A program made the translations under genes and the position numbers. From Hippophae tibetana (taxonomy: Eukaryota > Streptophyta > Magnoliopsida > Rosales > Elaeagnaceae): a stretch of DNA of 64,000 nt. Below, one piece after another: positions 34,459 through 47,100 of this stretch. Where the stretch lies: positions 756,501 to 820,500 of the forward strand of contig JAZDXN010000029.1 in NCBI GenBank assembly GCA_037013495.1. The letters run 5' to 3'. Numbering within the stretch: position 1 is the stretch's first letter; each line of letters begins with the position of its first letter. The notes below the pieces were generated by a model. That model made no database searches. It was not told where the DNA came from and saw only the letters and a program-made list of their open reading frames with translations.

Positions 34459-34464
34459 AAAACT

Positions 34465-36411
34465 TGATGAGCTAAAACCGGCATCGCTGATTCTTGCCAA
34501 TACTTTGGTTTTAATATTTATAAAACTCTCGCAAGTGCACGAATCATTTCGTAGAAAACGATAAGTATACTCCCAAGGTCGATCTAAGGAAGGAATGTAT
34601 GTGGTTTCTAATTTATTATTCAAACTTTTAAAGATGAAATTAAATCCTAAACATCTTGTCATGATATTTTGGGGTTTTGTGTTTTTAATCTACTTACATA
34701 AAATTAAACATAAATTCAATAAACATTCATGCAAATTTTATCATTTATAATGGCGGAGTATTTATGGATATAATAACTAAGTTAATTATGCTTGCTCATA
34801 TTATTTAGGTTATTAAAGATATGAATTGATATTTATTGATTCTCCATTTTTTGTATGAATACCACCTTTGGTGGGGTTAGATATTCTTTGTTAACTAAAC
34901 AAATCAATTAACACCTATGGGTGGGGTTGATAACCAATTTTCCTAATTAAATTAATTCCTTTTTCTAAGAGATTGAAAATGAACCATTTAAATGCCACTT
35001 TTGGTGGGGTTAGACAGTTTAAACTTTATTCAAGGTGTCCAAATTAAACCTAAGAATTTAGTTATCCGAGTACTAACTTTCAAGTTTTAAAACCACTACC
35101 GAAAACATGTCGTCAATACATTTTCAGATAATAATTCTTATAAAAACTTTTGAAATAGAGCTTCACTGTAACTACCGTGCGATTGTACCATCAAATAAAA
35201 GAGCACTACTCTAAATTAGACCGGATAACTAAACCTTAAAATCTAATTTTCAGGTTTAAGTTTGTAATGAAAAATAATATATTTCTCTCTAACATTCTTA
35301 ATATAAAATCTTGAATAAAAACAAAATCAATTCATTTTAGAGATTTTCACCTATTTAATATTTCGCAAGCATAACAACGTTATTATTACATCATGTTTAT
35401 TAACAGTCAGCACAGTTAAATTTAATCACAGAAAAATTAAATATAACATGTAAGAATAAAGCATAAAAGATAACTGTAAAGAAAATAAAATCCTTATAGA
35501 ACTTCGACGCTATTCCCGTTGCTGGAAAACCTCCAAGCGGAATTTGCACTTCCATTTATTGAATCAAAAAGCTAATAAATTACATAAACATTACTAGTTC
35601 TTCCCAAAAAGGGAAGAACTCTAAAACTAAGAGAAATTAACTAAGAAAACTAAGAAACAAACTAAGAAAAACTTAGAAACTAAGAAAGACTTAAAAACTA
35701 AGAAATGAGAGAAAGAAAGAAGTGAGAAGTGTGTTTTGAATGTGTTGAAGGTGTGTTTTGAAATGAAGGGAATGGGGGTATTTATAGGTGAGAATGGAGA
35801 GAAAAAATGAGTAAAAAAATGTTAAAAAAATGTAAAAACGCATAATGGAAATGCTGAGGTCATTGATGATGTCAGCATGACGTCATGGGGCGGCTGCACG
35901 TGAAAAATGGGGCGAAACGGGCATCGGCGCGCGCGAAGGCAGTTGGGCGCGCGCGGATGAACAGTAGCCGCGCACGCAATTCTGCGCGGATGAACAGTAG
36001 CCACGCGGGCAGTTCTGCACGGATGAACAGTAGCGCGTGCGGCTTGGCGCGGGATTGGGCGCTGCTGCTCGCACGGCTGGGCGGTAGGGCGGCGCGGCGG
36101 CGCGTTTTTCTCCTTTTTGATATTTTTGACCTTTTTGACATTTTTGACCCATTTTGTCCAATTTTTGCATATTTGTTGACCTTTCCCCATTTATTTATTA
36201 ATATATTTGTGATGTATTGCTTCAAGTATTCCTCTTTGAGTCTTTAAGTTACGTTTTTAAGCCAAAATACCTGAAAAACAATAAAAATACCCGTGATTCC
36301 GAAAAAGACAAATTTATATAAATATATGATAAAACATATAAATATATATTTTTTTACTCAATTAATGTGCATAAAATCATGGTTATTTTAGTGCTTTTTA
36401 AGGAATCATCA
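34465..36411 (-). repeat. array LTR2, full length
   Basis: 1947 bp, TGATGAGC at left and GGAATCATCA at right (the family terminus GCACTCATCA has changed). TATA box TATTTATA at 35779-35786. GC island 35884-36107. TGACGTCA at 35878-35885 and CACGTG at 35897-35902. The right end is joined directly to RT coding sequence of unit B, without a polypurine tract. Confidence 0.88.
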
Positions 36412-36950
36412 GTGGGCACTAATTCACTTTTGTCATTTTTAAGAACTCTTATCCCAGATTTCTTTGGTACCACATGCACTGGACTAACCCACTTACTATC
36501 CGCAATAGGATAGATAATTCCTTCTTCTAACAATTTAAGAATTTCTTTCTTATCTACCTCTTGGATATTTAGGTTTAGTCTTATTTGGGCCTCTCGTATA
36601 GGTTTAGCACCATCCTCCAAGTTGATCTGATGCATACACATTATAGGACTAATTCCTCTTATATCCTTGATACTCCAACCTATAGATTTCTTAAACTGTT
36701 TAAGCACTTTGATAAGTTCCTTTTCTTGGGTTCTGATCAAGGTTGAAGAAATTATCACTGGATAAGTTTCTCCTTCTCCCATAAACACATATTTTAAGTG
36801 CTCAGGTAAGTCTTTGATTTCAATTTCAAGTGGATTGGCCTCTTTACTAGATGAAGAACTAGGTAGTTTTAAAAGTGTCAACATCGAATATTTCATCGAT
36901 GATAGAAATAGAAGGAAAAAGTGAAGAATCAAAAACTTTAAAATCAACAA
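36412..36950 (-). pseudogene. unit B pol fragment: linker and first RT block
   Basis: The minus strand carries the pre-RT linker ([39 protein letters not shown]) and the RT entry ([35 protein letters not shown]), and ends at LVPT next to LTR2. Everything downstream (RT core, RNase H, integrase) is missing. About 160 bp of the linker, present at 47108-47268 of unit C, is also deleted and shifts the frame relative to the protease. Confidence 0.85.
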
Positions 36951-38951
36951 TCTCTCGTAAGATTGTCATTGTCAAATTTCCATCTTGGACATCAATAATA
37001 GTTTTAGTAGTTTCCATAAATGGTCTACCAAGCAATATTGTGTGCTCTCTGTCCAATGCTGGATTTTCTTGCATATCCAAAACCACAAAGTCAACAGGTA
37101 TTATCAGTTTGTCTACTTGTACCAACACATCCTCAACTATTCCCTTTGGATACTTAAGAGATCTATCTGTAAGTTGAAAGGACATAGTTGTGGGTTTTAA
37201 ATCTCCTAGATTGAGCTGTAAGAATATAGAGTATGGAATCAAATTTATACTAGCACCTAAATCAAGCATTGCTTTAGCAACCTTCCTATCCCCCATGGTT
37301 ATGTTTATAATAAAACTTCTAGGGTCTTTCAACTTAGATGGTAGTTTGTGCTGAAGTACAACGCTAGAAATTTCTGATACTACTACTCGTTCATTCAGTT
37401 CATACCTCCTTTTCTTAGTGTTCAACTCTTTGAAAAACTTGGCATATGAGGGCACATTCATGATCACTTCTAATAATGGTAAATTGATATTTACTTTAGA
37501 GAGCATATTAAAAAGATCATTGAATTGCTTATCTTGTTTGGATTCTTTTAACCGGTGGGGAAAAGGTACTTGCATCTGGTGTGGTTTTGTTGTCTTTTGA
37601 ATTTTGGGAGTGTCAGATGACCCCCCAATGAGTTTTTCAGAAGGCTTGTTAAGTTTAACACTTGTTTCTCCTTTTTGCGAGATTAGAATATCGCCTTCTT
37701 TGTTACCTGAACTACAAGGTAGATTGTTAGAGATTTCAGGTAAACTGGTATTGACTACCTTACCACTTCGAAGGGTTCTTACATCCTTTGCTTGTTCTGG
37801 TTGACTGGGCAACTTTCCTGGTTCTTTCTTTTTCATTTGTTCAGCCAGTTGCCCAACTATAGATTCAATCCTTTTAACCGAAGCCTCCATGGTGTTCAAC
37901 CTTTGATTAGTCATCAATTGGTTGTCACGACTAACTTGAATAAAAGCATTCAAGCTATCTTTTAAGGTTGGCTTAAAAGATTGGTTTGGTGGGTAAGGGT
38001 GGTTGTTAACCGACCTTAGTGTTGGATATTGGGTATAGGCTGGGTGATTATACGTGTTTGGATGATACCTTTGAAAAGATTGGACCTCCTCTATGGCATC
38101 GACACTAGAGTCACAAGTATTTGAACAATTATGAGTACCATGCCCAATTGAACAACACACTTCACATACCTCTTGATTTGAAATTTGGTGGGTAGTGAGA
38201 AATTGCACTTGTTTAGTCAATTTAGCAAGTTGCAAGGTTATCTCATTATCAGAGCCAACTTCATTGACCCTTGCTTTCCTTCTACCACCTCCCTTGCTTT
38301 CCTTCTACCACCTCTTTGTTGGGAATTAGAACCCAATAGCTCATAAAGATTATAGGTTTCCTCTGCGGTCTTTTCTCCTACAGCACCTCCAGCAGCATTA
38401 TCAACCATGTATTGACTCTGTAGTGTCAATCCATCATAAAAGAATTGGTTTTGTAGCTGTAATGGAAAGCTATGATTTTGACATTGAATGAAAAGGAGTT
38501 TGAAACGTTCCCAAGCTTCATGAAAGGGCTCTTCATACATTTGAGAAAATGTTGCTATCTTTGTTCTTAGATCAACAGTCTTTTGATGGGAATAGAACCT
38601 ACCCATAAAAATTTCATAGACTGCCTCCCAAGTTTTAAGAGAACCTGACTGTAGAGTAATGAACCATGACCAAGCTTTATCTTTGAGGGTGTAAGGAAAA
38701 CACCTCATCCTAAGTTGATCTTCATTAATTGCATGTAGTGGAAAGGTTTGGACAATAGCATAGAATTCTCGAATGAAATGCAAAGGGTCTTCATTAGGGA
38801 TACCGTAAAAGGAAGGAAACAAAGAATAATGAATCTTTTTCAATTCATAATTCCTTGCAGCCTCTTGTAATTGGATGCCGGAAGTTACATTGCTAATGAT
38901 TGGCATTGTATAGTCTTTCATCTTTTTCCGCCTATCTTCAGCATCTCCCAT
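36859..38951 (-). pseudogene. unit B gag-1 and protease
   Basis: Gag-1 starts MGDAEDRRKKMKDYTMPI at 38951. The capsid domain reads IHYSLFPSFYGIPNEDPLHF, NEDQLRMRCFPYTLKDKAW, FHEAWERFKLLF and FFYDGLTLQSQYMVDNAAGG. The zinc knuckle is CEVCCSIGHGTHNC, complete CX2CX4HX4C. Then a proline/lysine-rich stretch and a retropepsin with DLGASINLIPYS and [21 protein letters not shown] 23-bp tandem duplication at about 38268-38313 (unit CCTTGCTTTCCTTCTACCAC and three more bases), absent from unit C, shifts the frame between capsid and zinc knuckle. Apart from this the protein is well preserved. Role in the family: capsid and RNA-binding protein plus processing protease. Confidence 0.9.
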
Positions 38952-39312
38952 GGTTGTTTGTAGTTGAAAATGATCCTCCTCCTATTGTGTATCAACATTT
39001 TGCTCTTAAAAAACAATAGTAGACATCTCTAAGAATAACTTGATAAAACGTAAAAGCAAAAAGGTGCAAGGAACCTAATTTTTGTTTTGTTTTGTTTTTT
39101 TTTTAATTTTAACGAATGGACACAATTTTTGAAACAAACGAATTTATTTCATTTGAATTTTATTACACGCAAACTAAAACATAGGAAAATACAACAATGG
39201 GTGACCTCCCATACAGGACTAAAATTTATCGTCTTCTAGTAAGACGTTGCTTGGAGATTGCAGAATGAAAAACTCAATGTCTCCTCTTCATTGAATTCAT
39301 TTAAGTATCAAA
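38952..39312 (-). other. spacer between gag-2 and gag-1 (unit B) with hairpin module
   Basis: Non-coding in all three units that have it. Contains TGGGTGACCTCCCA at 39198-39211 and the stem-loop CGTCTTCTAGTAAGACG at 39230-39246, then a GCAGAATGAAAAACTCAATG stretch before the gag-2 stop. A T-rich run (39085-39115) lies near the gag-1 side. Confidence 0.8.
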
Positions 39313-40407
39313 TTAGTCTTTGCTCTTTTGCAAATGTTCAACTAACTGTTCAACTTGAACTTCCACCTTTTTGATAGAAGCTTCCACAGAGTCCAACCGT
39401 TGATTGGTTTTAGATTGGTTATCCCTACAGACTTGAATAAAAGAATTCAAGTTGTCCTCCAGAGTTGGTTTATTGGGAATGCTTCTTGGAATAGGTTGGT
39501 GGAATTGCTGGCCTGGCTGGTTTGAGCTTTGAGTGAAAGGAGGGTTGTTTTGCCTCCAGGAGAAATTTGGATGACTTCTCCACCCAGGATTATAGGTATT
39601 TGAATTGGGATCAAACCTTGGTCTCTGTTGATATGCTCCCAACACATTAACCTGTTCAGGTCCAGTTGTTTCTCCTTGATATGGACAGGATTCAGTACCA
39701 TGTCCCATGTTGCTATATAAACCATATTGTTCATTATTGGTGTTGGTTTGTGTAGCGAGAAGGGCAACTTGCTTAGTCAGTTCAACAAGTTATTGTTGAA
39801 CTTCATTACTGGAGTCTATTTCATGAACTCTAGCTTTTCTCACTCGGGAGCTTTTCTGTTGGGAATTAGCACCCAACATCTCAAAGAGGTTATACGTCTC
39901 TGAGGCAGTCTTTTCTCCTATTGCTCCTCCTGCAGCGTTGTCGACAATGAACTGACATTGTTGTGTAAGTCCATCGTAAAAGAATTGGTTCTGCAACTGC
40001 AGGGGAAAGCTATGATGGGGACATTGAGTGAGAAACATTTTGAACCTATCCCAAGCTTCATGGAATGGTTCTCCTTCCATCTGAGAGAAAGTAGCAATCT
40101 TTCCTCTCAACTCTGATGTTTTTTTATGGGAATAGAATTTTCCCATGAATTTATTGTAAATGTTACCCCATGTCATCAGAGAACCTCGGGGAAGTGACAT
40201 CAACCAAGCTTTGGCCTTATCCTTTAAAGTGTAGGGAAAACATCTCATCCTAAGTTGATCCTCGTTTAGAATACCGAGGGGGAATGTTTGGACAGTAGCA
40301 TAGAAATCTCTCATGAAGGAAAGAGAATCTTCATTAGGTACCCCATAAAAGGAAGGAAGCATAGAAAAATGAATATTTTTAAGGTCATAATTCCGAGCAG
40401 CCTCACC
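39313..40407 (-). CDS. unit B gag-2, stand-alone Gag
   Basis: The minus strand reads GEAARNYDLKNIHFSMLPSF, NEDQLRMRCFPYTLKDKAKA, FHEAWDRFKMFL, FFYDGLTQQCQFIVDNAAGG, then a frameshift or stop near 39790 and a tail NMGHGTESCPYQ, SIKKVEVQVEQLVEHLQ, ending SKD-stop. Hand alignment with gag-1 over about 180 capsid residues gives about 70 percent identity. The zinc-knuckle position has tyrosines in place of the first two cysteines (YGLYSNMGHGTESC). There is no protease or pol behind the stop. The N-terminus is cut by the junction with LTR3 at 40408. Probably a structural Gag variant; function inferred from homology only. Confidence 0.8.
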
Positions 40408-41726
40408 CAAACTTTTTAAAAACGAAATTAAATCCTAAACATCCTGTCACGATAGTTTGGTTTTTGTGTTCCTAATCTAATAACATAAAATAAAACATAT
40501 ATACAGATTAATTAAATATAATCTAATAACATAAAAATAAACATAGATACAAATTCAATAAATAATTATCTAAAAATAAACATATATATAGATTCAATAA
40601 ATATTTATGCAAATTTTATCATTTATATTAGTGGAGTATTTATGGATATAATAACTAAATTAATTATGCTTGCTCATATTATCTAGGTTATTAAAGATAT
40701 AAATTGATATTTTATTGATTCTCTCTTTTTTATATAAATACCACCTTTGGTGGGGTTAGATATTCTTTGTTAACTAAACAAATCAATTAACACCTATGGG
40801 TGGGGTTGATAACTAATTTGGTTAATTAAATTAATTCCTTTTTCTAAGAGATTGAAAATGAACCATTTAAATGCCACCTTTGGTGGGGTTAGACAATTTA
40901 AACATTATTCAAGGTGTCCAAATTAAACTTAAGAATTTAATTATCCGAGTACTAACTTTCAAGTTTTAAAACCACTATTGAAAACATGTTGTCAATACAT
41001 TTTCACATAATAATTCTCATAAAAACTTTTGAAATAGAGTTTCACTCTAACTACCGAGTGATTGTACCAACAAATAAAAGAGCACTACTCTAAATTAGAC
41101 CGGATAACTAAACCTTAAAATCTAATTTTCAGGTTTAAGTTTGTAATGAAAAATAATATATTTCTCTCTAACATTCTTAATATAAAATCTTGAATAAAAA
41201 CAAAATCAATTCATTTTAGAGATTTTTACCTATTTAATATTTCGCAAGCATAACAACGTTATTATTACATCATTTTTACTAAACAGCCAGCATAGTTAAA
41301 TTTAACCACAGACAAATTAAATATAACATGTAAGAATAAAGCAGAAAAATAAATGTAAAGAAAATAAAATCCTTACAGAACTTTAACGCTATTCCCGTAG
41401 CTGGAAAACCTTCAAGCGGAATTTGCACTTCCATTTATTGAATCAAAAATCTAAATTATTACAAAAACATTACAAGTTCCTCTCAAAAAGAGAAGAACTC
41501 TAAAACTAAGAGACTTGAACTAAAAACTAAGAGAAAAACTAAGAAAAGCTTAGAAACTAAGAAAGAAACTAAGAAAAACTCAAAAACTAAGAAATGAGAG
41601 AAAGAAAGAAGAGAGAAGTGTGTTTTGAAGGTGTCATTTGAAGTGAAGGGAATAGGGGTATTTATAGGTGAGGATGGGGAGAAAAAATGAGTAAAAAAAT
41701 GTTAAAAAAACGCGTATTGGAATTGC

Positions 41727-41775
41727 TGATGTCATTAATGACATCAGCATGACGTCACGAGGGCGACTGCACGTG
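41727..41775 (-). promoter_or_regulatory. palindrome cluster in LTR3
   Basis: TGATGTCATTAATGACATCA at 41727-41746 (perfect 20-bp palindrome), TGACGTCA at 41750-41757 and CACGTG at 41770-41775, between the GC island and the TATA box. The ACGT cores suggest plant bZIP/bHLH sites. Corresponding sites: 52772-52819, 35878-35902 and 9695-9743. Confidence 0.55.
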
Positions 41776-41928
41776 AAAAATGGGGCGAAAACGCGTTGGG
41801 CGCGCGGAGGGGCAGTTGCTGGGCGCTGCGCGCGCGCGCGGGGGGGCTACTGCTGGGCGCTGCGCGCTGGGGCGCGCGGACTGGGGCGCTGGGCTGCGCG
41901 CGCGGCTGGGCTGCGGCGCGCGATTTCC
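41758..41928 (-). other. GC-rich island in LTR3
   Basis: CGCG-dense run about 100 bp upstream of the TATA box (minus-strand sense). Length and exact sequence differ from the islands in LTR2, LTR4 and the solo LTR although their flanks are conserved. Confidence 0.7.
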
Positions 41929-42220
41929 ATCTTTTTGACATTTTTGACCTTTTCGACCCATTTTGTCCAATTTTTCCATGTTTGTTGACCTTTTCCCACT
42001 TATTTATTAATATATTTGTGATGTATTGCTTCAAATATTTCTCTTTTAGTCTTTAAATTGCGTTTTTAAGCCAAAATACCAGAAAAACAATAAGAATACC
42101 CGTGATTCCGAAAAAGACAAATTTATATAAATATATGATAAAACATATAAATATATATATATTTAATCAATTAATGTACATAAAATCATGGTTATTTTAG
42201 TGCTTTTTGAGCACTCATCA

Positions 42221-43726
42221 CAACACCCAACCAGCTTCTTGCTAGTCCCTTAGCAAGAGAAGCGATAAAAGCTAAAAATTAAACTATCCTAAATCACTTT
42301 CGTGGATTGAAACGGTTGCATTTAGCCTATGCAACAAGCCTTTAAACCCCTAGGTTGCCCTAGTGGACGAGTTTGAGTCTCGTGAGGGTTTTCAGTAATG
42401 ATACCCACAAACATTGAACTAATTGTAAAAATCAAAAGAAACTATAAAAACAATCAAATCAAAAACTACAATTACAACACAATCAAAAATTAATTTAAGA
42501 ATAAAAGAAAACAACATATCACAAAAATATCTCACACTTTTTAATCTCCTTTAAGATCATAATTAAAATCTCAAGCATAAGTTATTTTAATCTCTTTAAA
42601 CAATTATGATTTTATTATAATAATTAGTCGAAAATCATTTTCATATTTCATTTCAAAAATGTGTCAATTTAATTTTACCCAATTTCAGTGTCATGAATCA
42701 GAATTCGCTTCGACTCTATTCCTCACAAGTCAATACTCTCAAAGCACTGAATCCTATGGGTTCAAACACTCATACTAATTTATATGCGAAAGAGTTTATG
42801 TATAGAAATGAACTAATATGTTCGCATATGTATAAAGAATAAAGGCTCAAAGTGTTATTTTAACATTGATCTCATGAAAGGAATCGAATGTATAAATTAT
42901 AAAGATATCATATATAAAAATTATTTTTATGCATAAATTAAACTCATTAAGAAAGAATTTCAAGATATATGCTTTTTACAAATGAAGAAATTGCAATGAC
43001 TTTTTAGGGAATTACTTCCTATATCTTTCTTTTGTATTTAGTCTTTACTCACAACTTTGTTGGCAATGTGGGTCATAGTATGTAGATGATACTATTTTTT
43101 TTATCTCTCTATACATTTTTTTTTCAATATATGTATATTTTAGAGAGTCAACCCATGTACAGATTGTACATTTTTTTGGATTTTGGTGAGTGGTTAATTT
43201 TGTGGCTTTTCTGTTTGATCTTGGTTTAGGTAACCCCAGATATGTCTTTTTGTTTTTGTAGCAGTCATGCATGAATGAGATATAAGCATATACTATCAAT
43301 TTCTACTCAAATCGTTTAATCTAAACAAAAATAATAATCAAAAATATATGATACTCTATTAAGATGAGAAAAAAATCATACATTCAATGCTAATACCTAT
43401 AGAGATCATCTAAACTTTTAAATAAATAAGAAATGTGTTTGGAGTAGAAAAAATATATATTTCACTCTGAATAAAAGAAATTAGGTTCAAATTATATCTC
43501 ACAAGGGTAGTCTCCACTAAAAAAAATTCATAAACACCGATTTTGGGTTTAATATAATTTCTACATTTTATCAAGAAATACTAGTTATGACAAAAACTAA
43601 CTAATTATCAAAAATAATTATAAAATATTTCATGATATGTTTTCAAAAATTAATCTAACAGTACCAAAGACTTAATTATTTACTTAAATTTGATTTAAAG
43701 AAATGATAAATTTTTGTGAATTTTTA

Positions 43727-43757
<31 letters not shown>

Positions 43758-44118
43758 TATTATTTTTTTTTAGTAAGCATGGTAACTTTTCACCACCCCC
43801 AACCTAGAACTTACATTGTCCTCAATGTAACAACTGCAAATTAAAGATAAAGAGAAAAGAGGAGAAAGATTACCTATTTCTTGAGAATGTGTAAATAGTA
43901 ATGAAGAAATGCAGGTGCATCCATCATATTTATCATTAAAGTGTATACAGACAGATCGCTGTGAACTTCTAACATCTCAACAAATATTTTAGTTTTAACA
44001 ATTTTAAAAATTATTCACATACAAGTAAACTAAAATAAACAATAAAATTAAGTAAATAAAACAAATAACAAAAAATTACCTAACATGATGGGTTGCCTCC
44101 CATCCAGCGCTTAGTTTA
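42221..44118 (-). other. unit C 3' region between pol and LTR3
   Basis: About 1.9 kb without a credible gene. Next to the LTR is GGTTGGGTGTTG (minus strand), the best polypurine-tract candidate, and a stem-loop CTTGCTA/TAGCAAG at 42238-42257. A (TA)n run lies at 43724-43750. At 43784-43830 the minus strand reads GACAATGTAAGTTCTAGG and TTGGGGGTGG, a phrase I associate with the 3' part of Athila-type elements. Athila relatives can carry an env-like ORF here; none is visible. Confidence 0.65.
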
Positions 44119-44135
44119 ACGTCTTAGCAAGACGT
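44089..44135 (-). other. post-pol hairpin module (unit C)
   Basis: TGGGTTGCCTCCCA at 44089-44102 (TGGGAGGCAACCCA on the minus strand, arms TGGG/CCCA) and the stem-loop ACGTCTTAGCAAGACGT at 44119-44135 with a 7-bp stem, starting 13 bp past the pol stop. A related module follows gag-2 at 49566-49614. Confidence 0.75.
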
Positions 44136-44147
44136 ATCTTTTTGGTG

Positions 44148-47100
44148 CTAAGGATTACTCAGCCAAATGCAATCTATTTCAGCAATGTTGTTTGGTTCTT
44201 CTAAATAAGGCTTGACACGATGGCCATTAACTTTGAACGTTTTTTGTGTCTTGGAGTCCAATAGTTCTACCACTCCATGTTCAAATACCTGAACTATTGT
44301 GAATGGTCCATCCCATCTTGATCTCAGCTTTCCTGGAAACAATCTCAAACGAGAGTTAAATAAAAGAACTTTCATTCCAGGGTGAAAAGTCTTAGGAACT
44401 AGCCTCTTGTCATGATAGCGCTTAGTACGATCTTTGTATAATTTGGCATTCTCATAAGCTTCATTCCTAATTTCTTCCAACTCATGAAGCTGGAGTAATC
44501 GTTTTTCACCTGCTTTATCTAAATCCATGTTTAGCTCTTTAATTTCCCAGTAAGCCTTGTGTTCAAGTTCAACTGGAAGGTGGCACGCTTTCCCAAAGAT
44601 TAACCGATAAGGGCTCATCCCAATAGGTGTTTTGTAAGCGGTGCGGTATGCCCATAAGGCATCATTTAACTTAAATGCCCAATCCTTCCTTGAAGGACGC
44701 ACAGTGCGTTCCAATATTCCCTTAATTTGCCTATTACTTACTTCCACTAAACTGGAAGTTTGAGGATGATATGGAGTAGCTACCTTATGTGTGATGTTGT
44801 ACTTGTTTAGTACTCCATCAAAGAGTTTGTTACAAAAATGGCTACCTCCATCACTTATTATAGCTCTAGGCGTTCCGAACCTACTGAATATGAAATCTTT
44901 CAAGAATTTCACAACAACATTAGCATCATTGGTTTTGGTGGGGATAGCTTCTACCCACTTGGACACATAATCCACAGCAACCAAAATGTATTGAAAACCA
45001 TTAGATGGGGGAAAAGGACCCATAAAGTCAATCCCCCATACATCAAAGAGTTCAACAACTAAATTAGATGTCAAAGGCATTTCATCTCTTTTGCTTATGT
45101 TTCCTGTTCTTTGACATCTATCACATTGTGCACAAAACATATGAGCATCTTTAAAAAGAGTGGGCCAAAAGAATCCAGACTGTAATATCTTACGGGCTGT
45201 CTTTTCACCTCCAAAATGACCCCCACAATGAAGTTCATGACAAAAAGTTAGAATGCTCTTATGTTCTTCTTCAGGTACACATCTCCGGATGACTTGATCT
45301 TGACCAATCTTGTATAAATAAGGGTCATCCCAGAAATAGTCCTTAATAGTTTTAAAAAACCTTTTCTTGTCCTGATATGAAGTGTTAGGTCGCAAAACAC
45401 CAGTGGCAAGATAGTTTACAATATCAGCATACCATGGGTTTGGACCTATGAAAAATAACTGTTCATCAGGAAAGGTTTCAACTATATCTTCATTACTCTC
45501 ATCTTTAAGAGAATTGAAGTCAGAAATCAACCTAGACAAATGGTCAGCTACTAAGTTTTCACTGCCTTTCTTATCCTTGATTTCTAGGTCAAATTCTTGT
45601 AAGAGTAAGACCCACCTGATTAATCTAGGCTTGGCATTTGGTTTACTTAATAGGTATCTTAAAGCAGCATGATCAGAATGCACAATCACTTTAGATCCTA
45701 CTAAATAAGACCGAAATTTGTCTAAAGAGAATACTATAGCCAAGAATTCCTTTTCAGTGGTGGTGTAATTCATTTGGGCATCATTGAGTGTTTTGCTAGC
45801 GTAGTAGATGACATGCAAACGCTTATCCACTCTTTGTCCCAAGACTGCTCCTATTGCATAATCAGAAGCGTCACACATTATTTCAAAAGGTAAAGACCAG
45901 TTTGGTGCCATAATAACAAGGGTAGATGTTAGTTTATCTTTCAAGGTATTAAAGGAAGTAAGGCAGTCATTGTTGAAATCAAAATCAGCATCTTTGGATA
46001 GCAAGTTACATAAGGGACGACTTATTTTAGAGAAATCTTTAATAAATCGTCTGTAAAATCCTGCATGTCCCAAGAAGCTTCTTATCCCCTTCACAGATGT
46101 AGGGGGAGGTAGTTTGGATATCAATTCAACTTTTGCCTTATCAACTTCAATACCCTTGTTTGAAATTATATGTCCTAAAACTATCCCTTGTTGAACCATA
46201 AAATGACTTTTCTCCCAACTAAGGGTTAGATTGCATAAAATGCATCTTTCTAAAACCAAAGTCAATTTATGTAAGCAATCATCAAATGAGTTCCCAAAGA
46301 TAGAGAAATCGTCCATGAAAATCTCAATGAATTTTTCCACCATGTCCGAGAAAATAGATATCATGCATCTCTGGAAATTGGCAGGGGCATTGCATAACCC
46401 AAATGGCATTCTACGAAAAGCAAATGTCCCAAAAGGACATGTAAATGTGGTCTTTTCCTGATCTTCTGGTGCTATGGGTACTTGATAATATCCGGACAAT
46501 CCATCCAAAAAATAGTAAAATTCGTGCCCAGCTAATCTTTCCAACATTTGATCAATGAATGGAAGAGGAAAGTGATCCTTTTTCGTATATAAATTTAGTT
46601 TCCTAAAATCTATACACATTCTCCATCCAGTGATTATTCTAGTGGGCACTAATTCACTTTTGTCATTTTTAACAACTGTTATCCCAGATTTCTTTCGTAC
46701 CACATGCACTGGACTAACCCACTTACTAACCGCAATAGGATAGATAATCCCTTCTTCTAATAATTTAAGAATTTCCTTTTTAACTACCTCTTGCATGTTT
46801 GGGTTTAGTCTCCTTTGGGCCTCTCGTACAGGTTTAGCACCATCCTCCAAGTTGATCTTGTGCATACACATTGTTGGACTAATGCCTCTCATATCCCCTA
46901 TACTCCAACCTATAGATTTCTTAAACTGTTTAAGCACTTTGATGAGTTCCTTTTCTTGTGGTTTGGTCAAGGTTGAAGAAATTATCACTGGATAAGTTTC
47001 TCCTTCTCCCAAAAACACATATTTTAAGTGCTCAGGTAAGAATTTGAGTTCAAGTTCAGGTGGATTGGCCTCTTTACTAGATGAAGAACTGGGTAGATTT

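Larger units (their letters stand above)
32564..34464 (-). other. unit A internal region, no coding sequence
   Basis: Holds, from left to right, the 3' region of the element (CTAGAACTTACATTGTCC, compare 43803), the post-coding hairpin module, a leader with the twin stem-loop segment (33160-33320) and AT-rich low-complexity DNA, ending at the primer site. All of gag and pol is deleted. Confidence 0.8.
40408..42220 (-). repeat. array LTR3, lacks the U5 end
   Basis: Starts inside the LTR at the sequence matching 51447, joined to the gag-2 of unit B through the short shared CAA, which looks like a microhomology deletion of the primer site, leader and about 160 bp of LTR. The right end is intact (GAGCACTCATCA). 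TATA box 41659-41666; GC island 41758-41928. Nearly identical to LTR4. Confidence 0.88.

Noticed and set aside
43045-43299. 84-codon minus-strand frame in the Athila env position
   Set aside because: No signal peptide or membrane segment, no resemblance to env-like proteins that I can see, and it lies in non-conserved AT-rich sequence.
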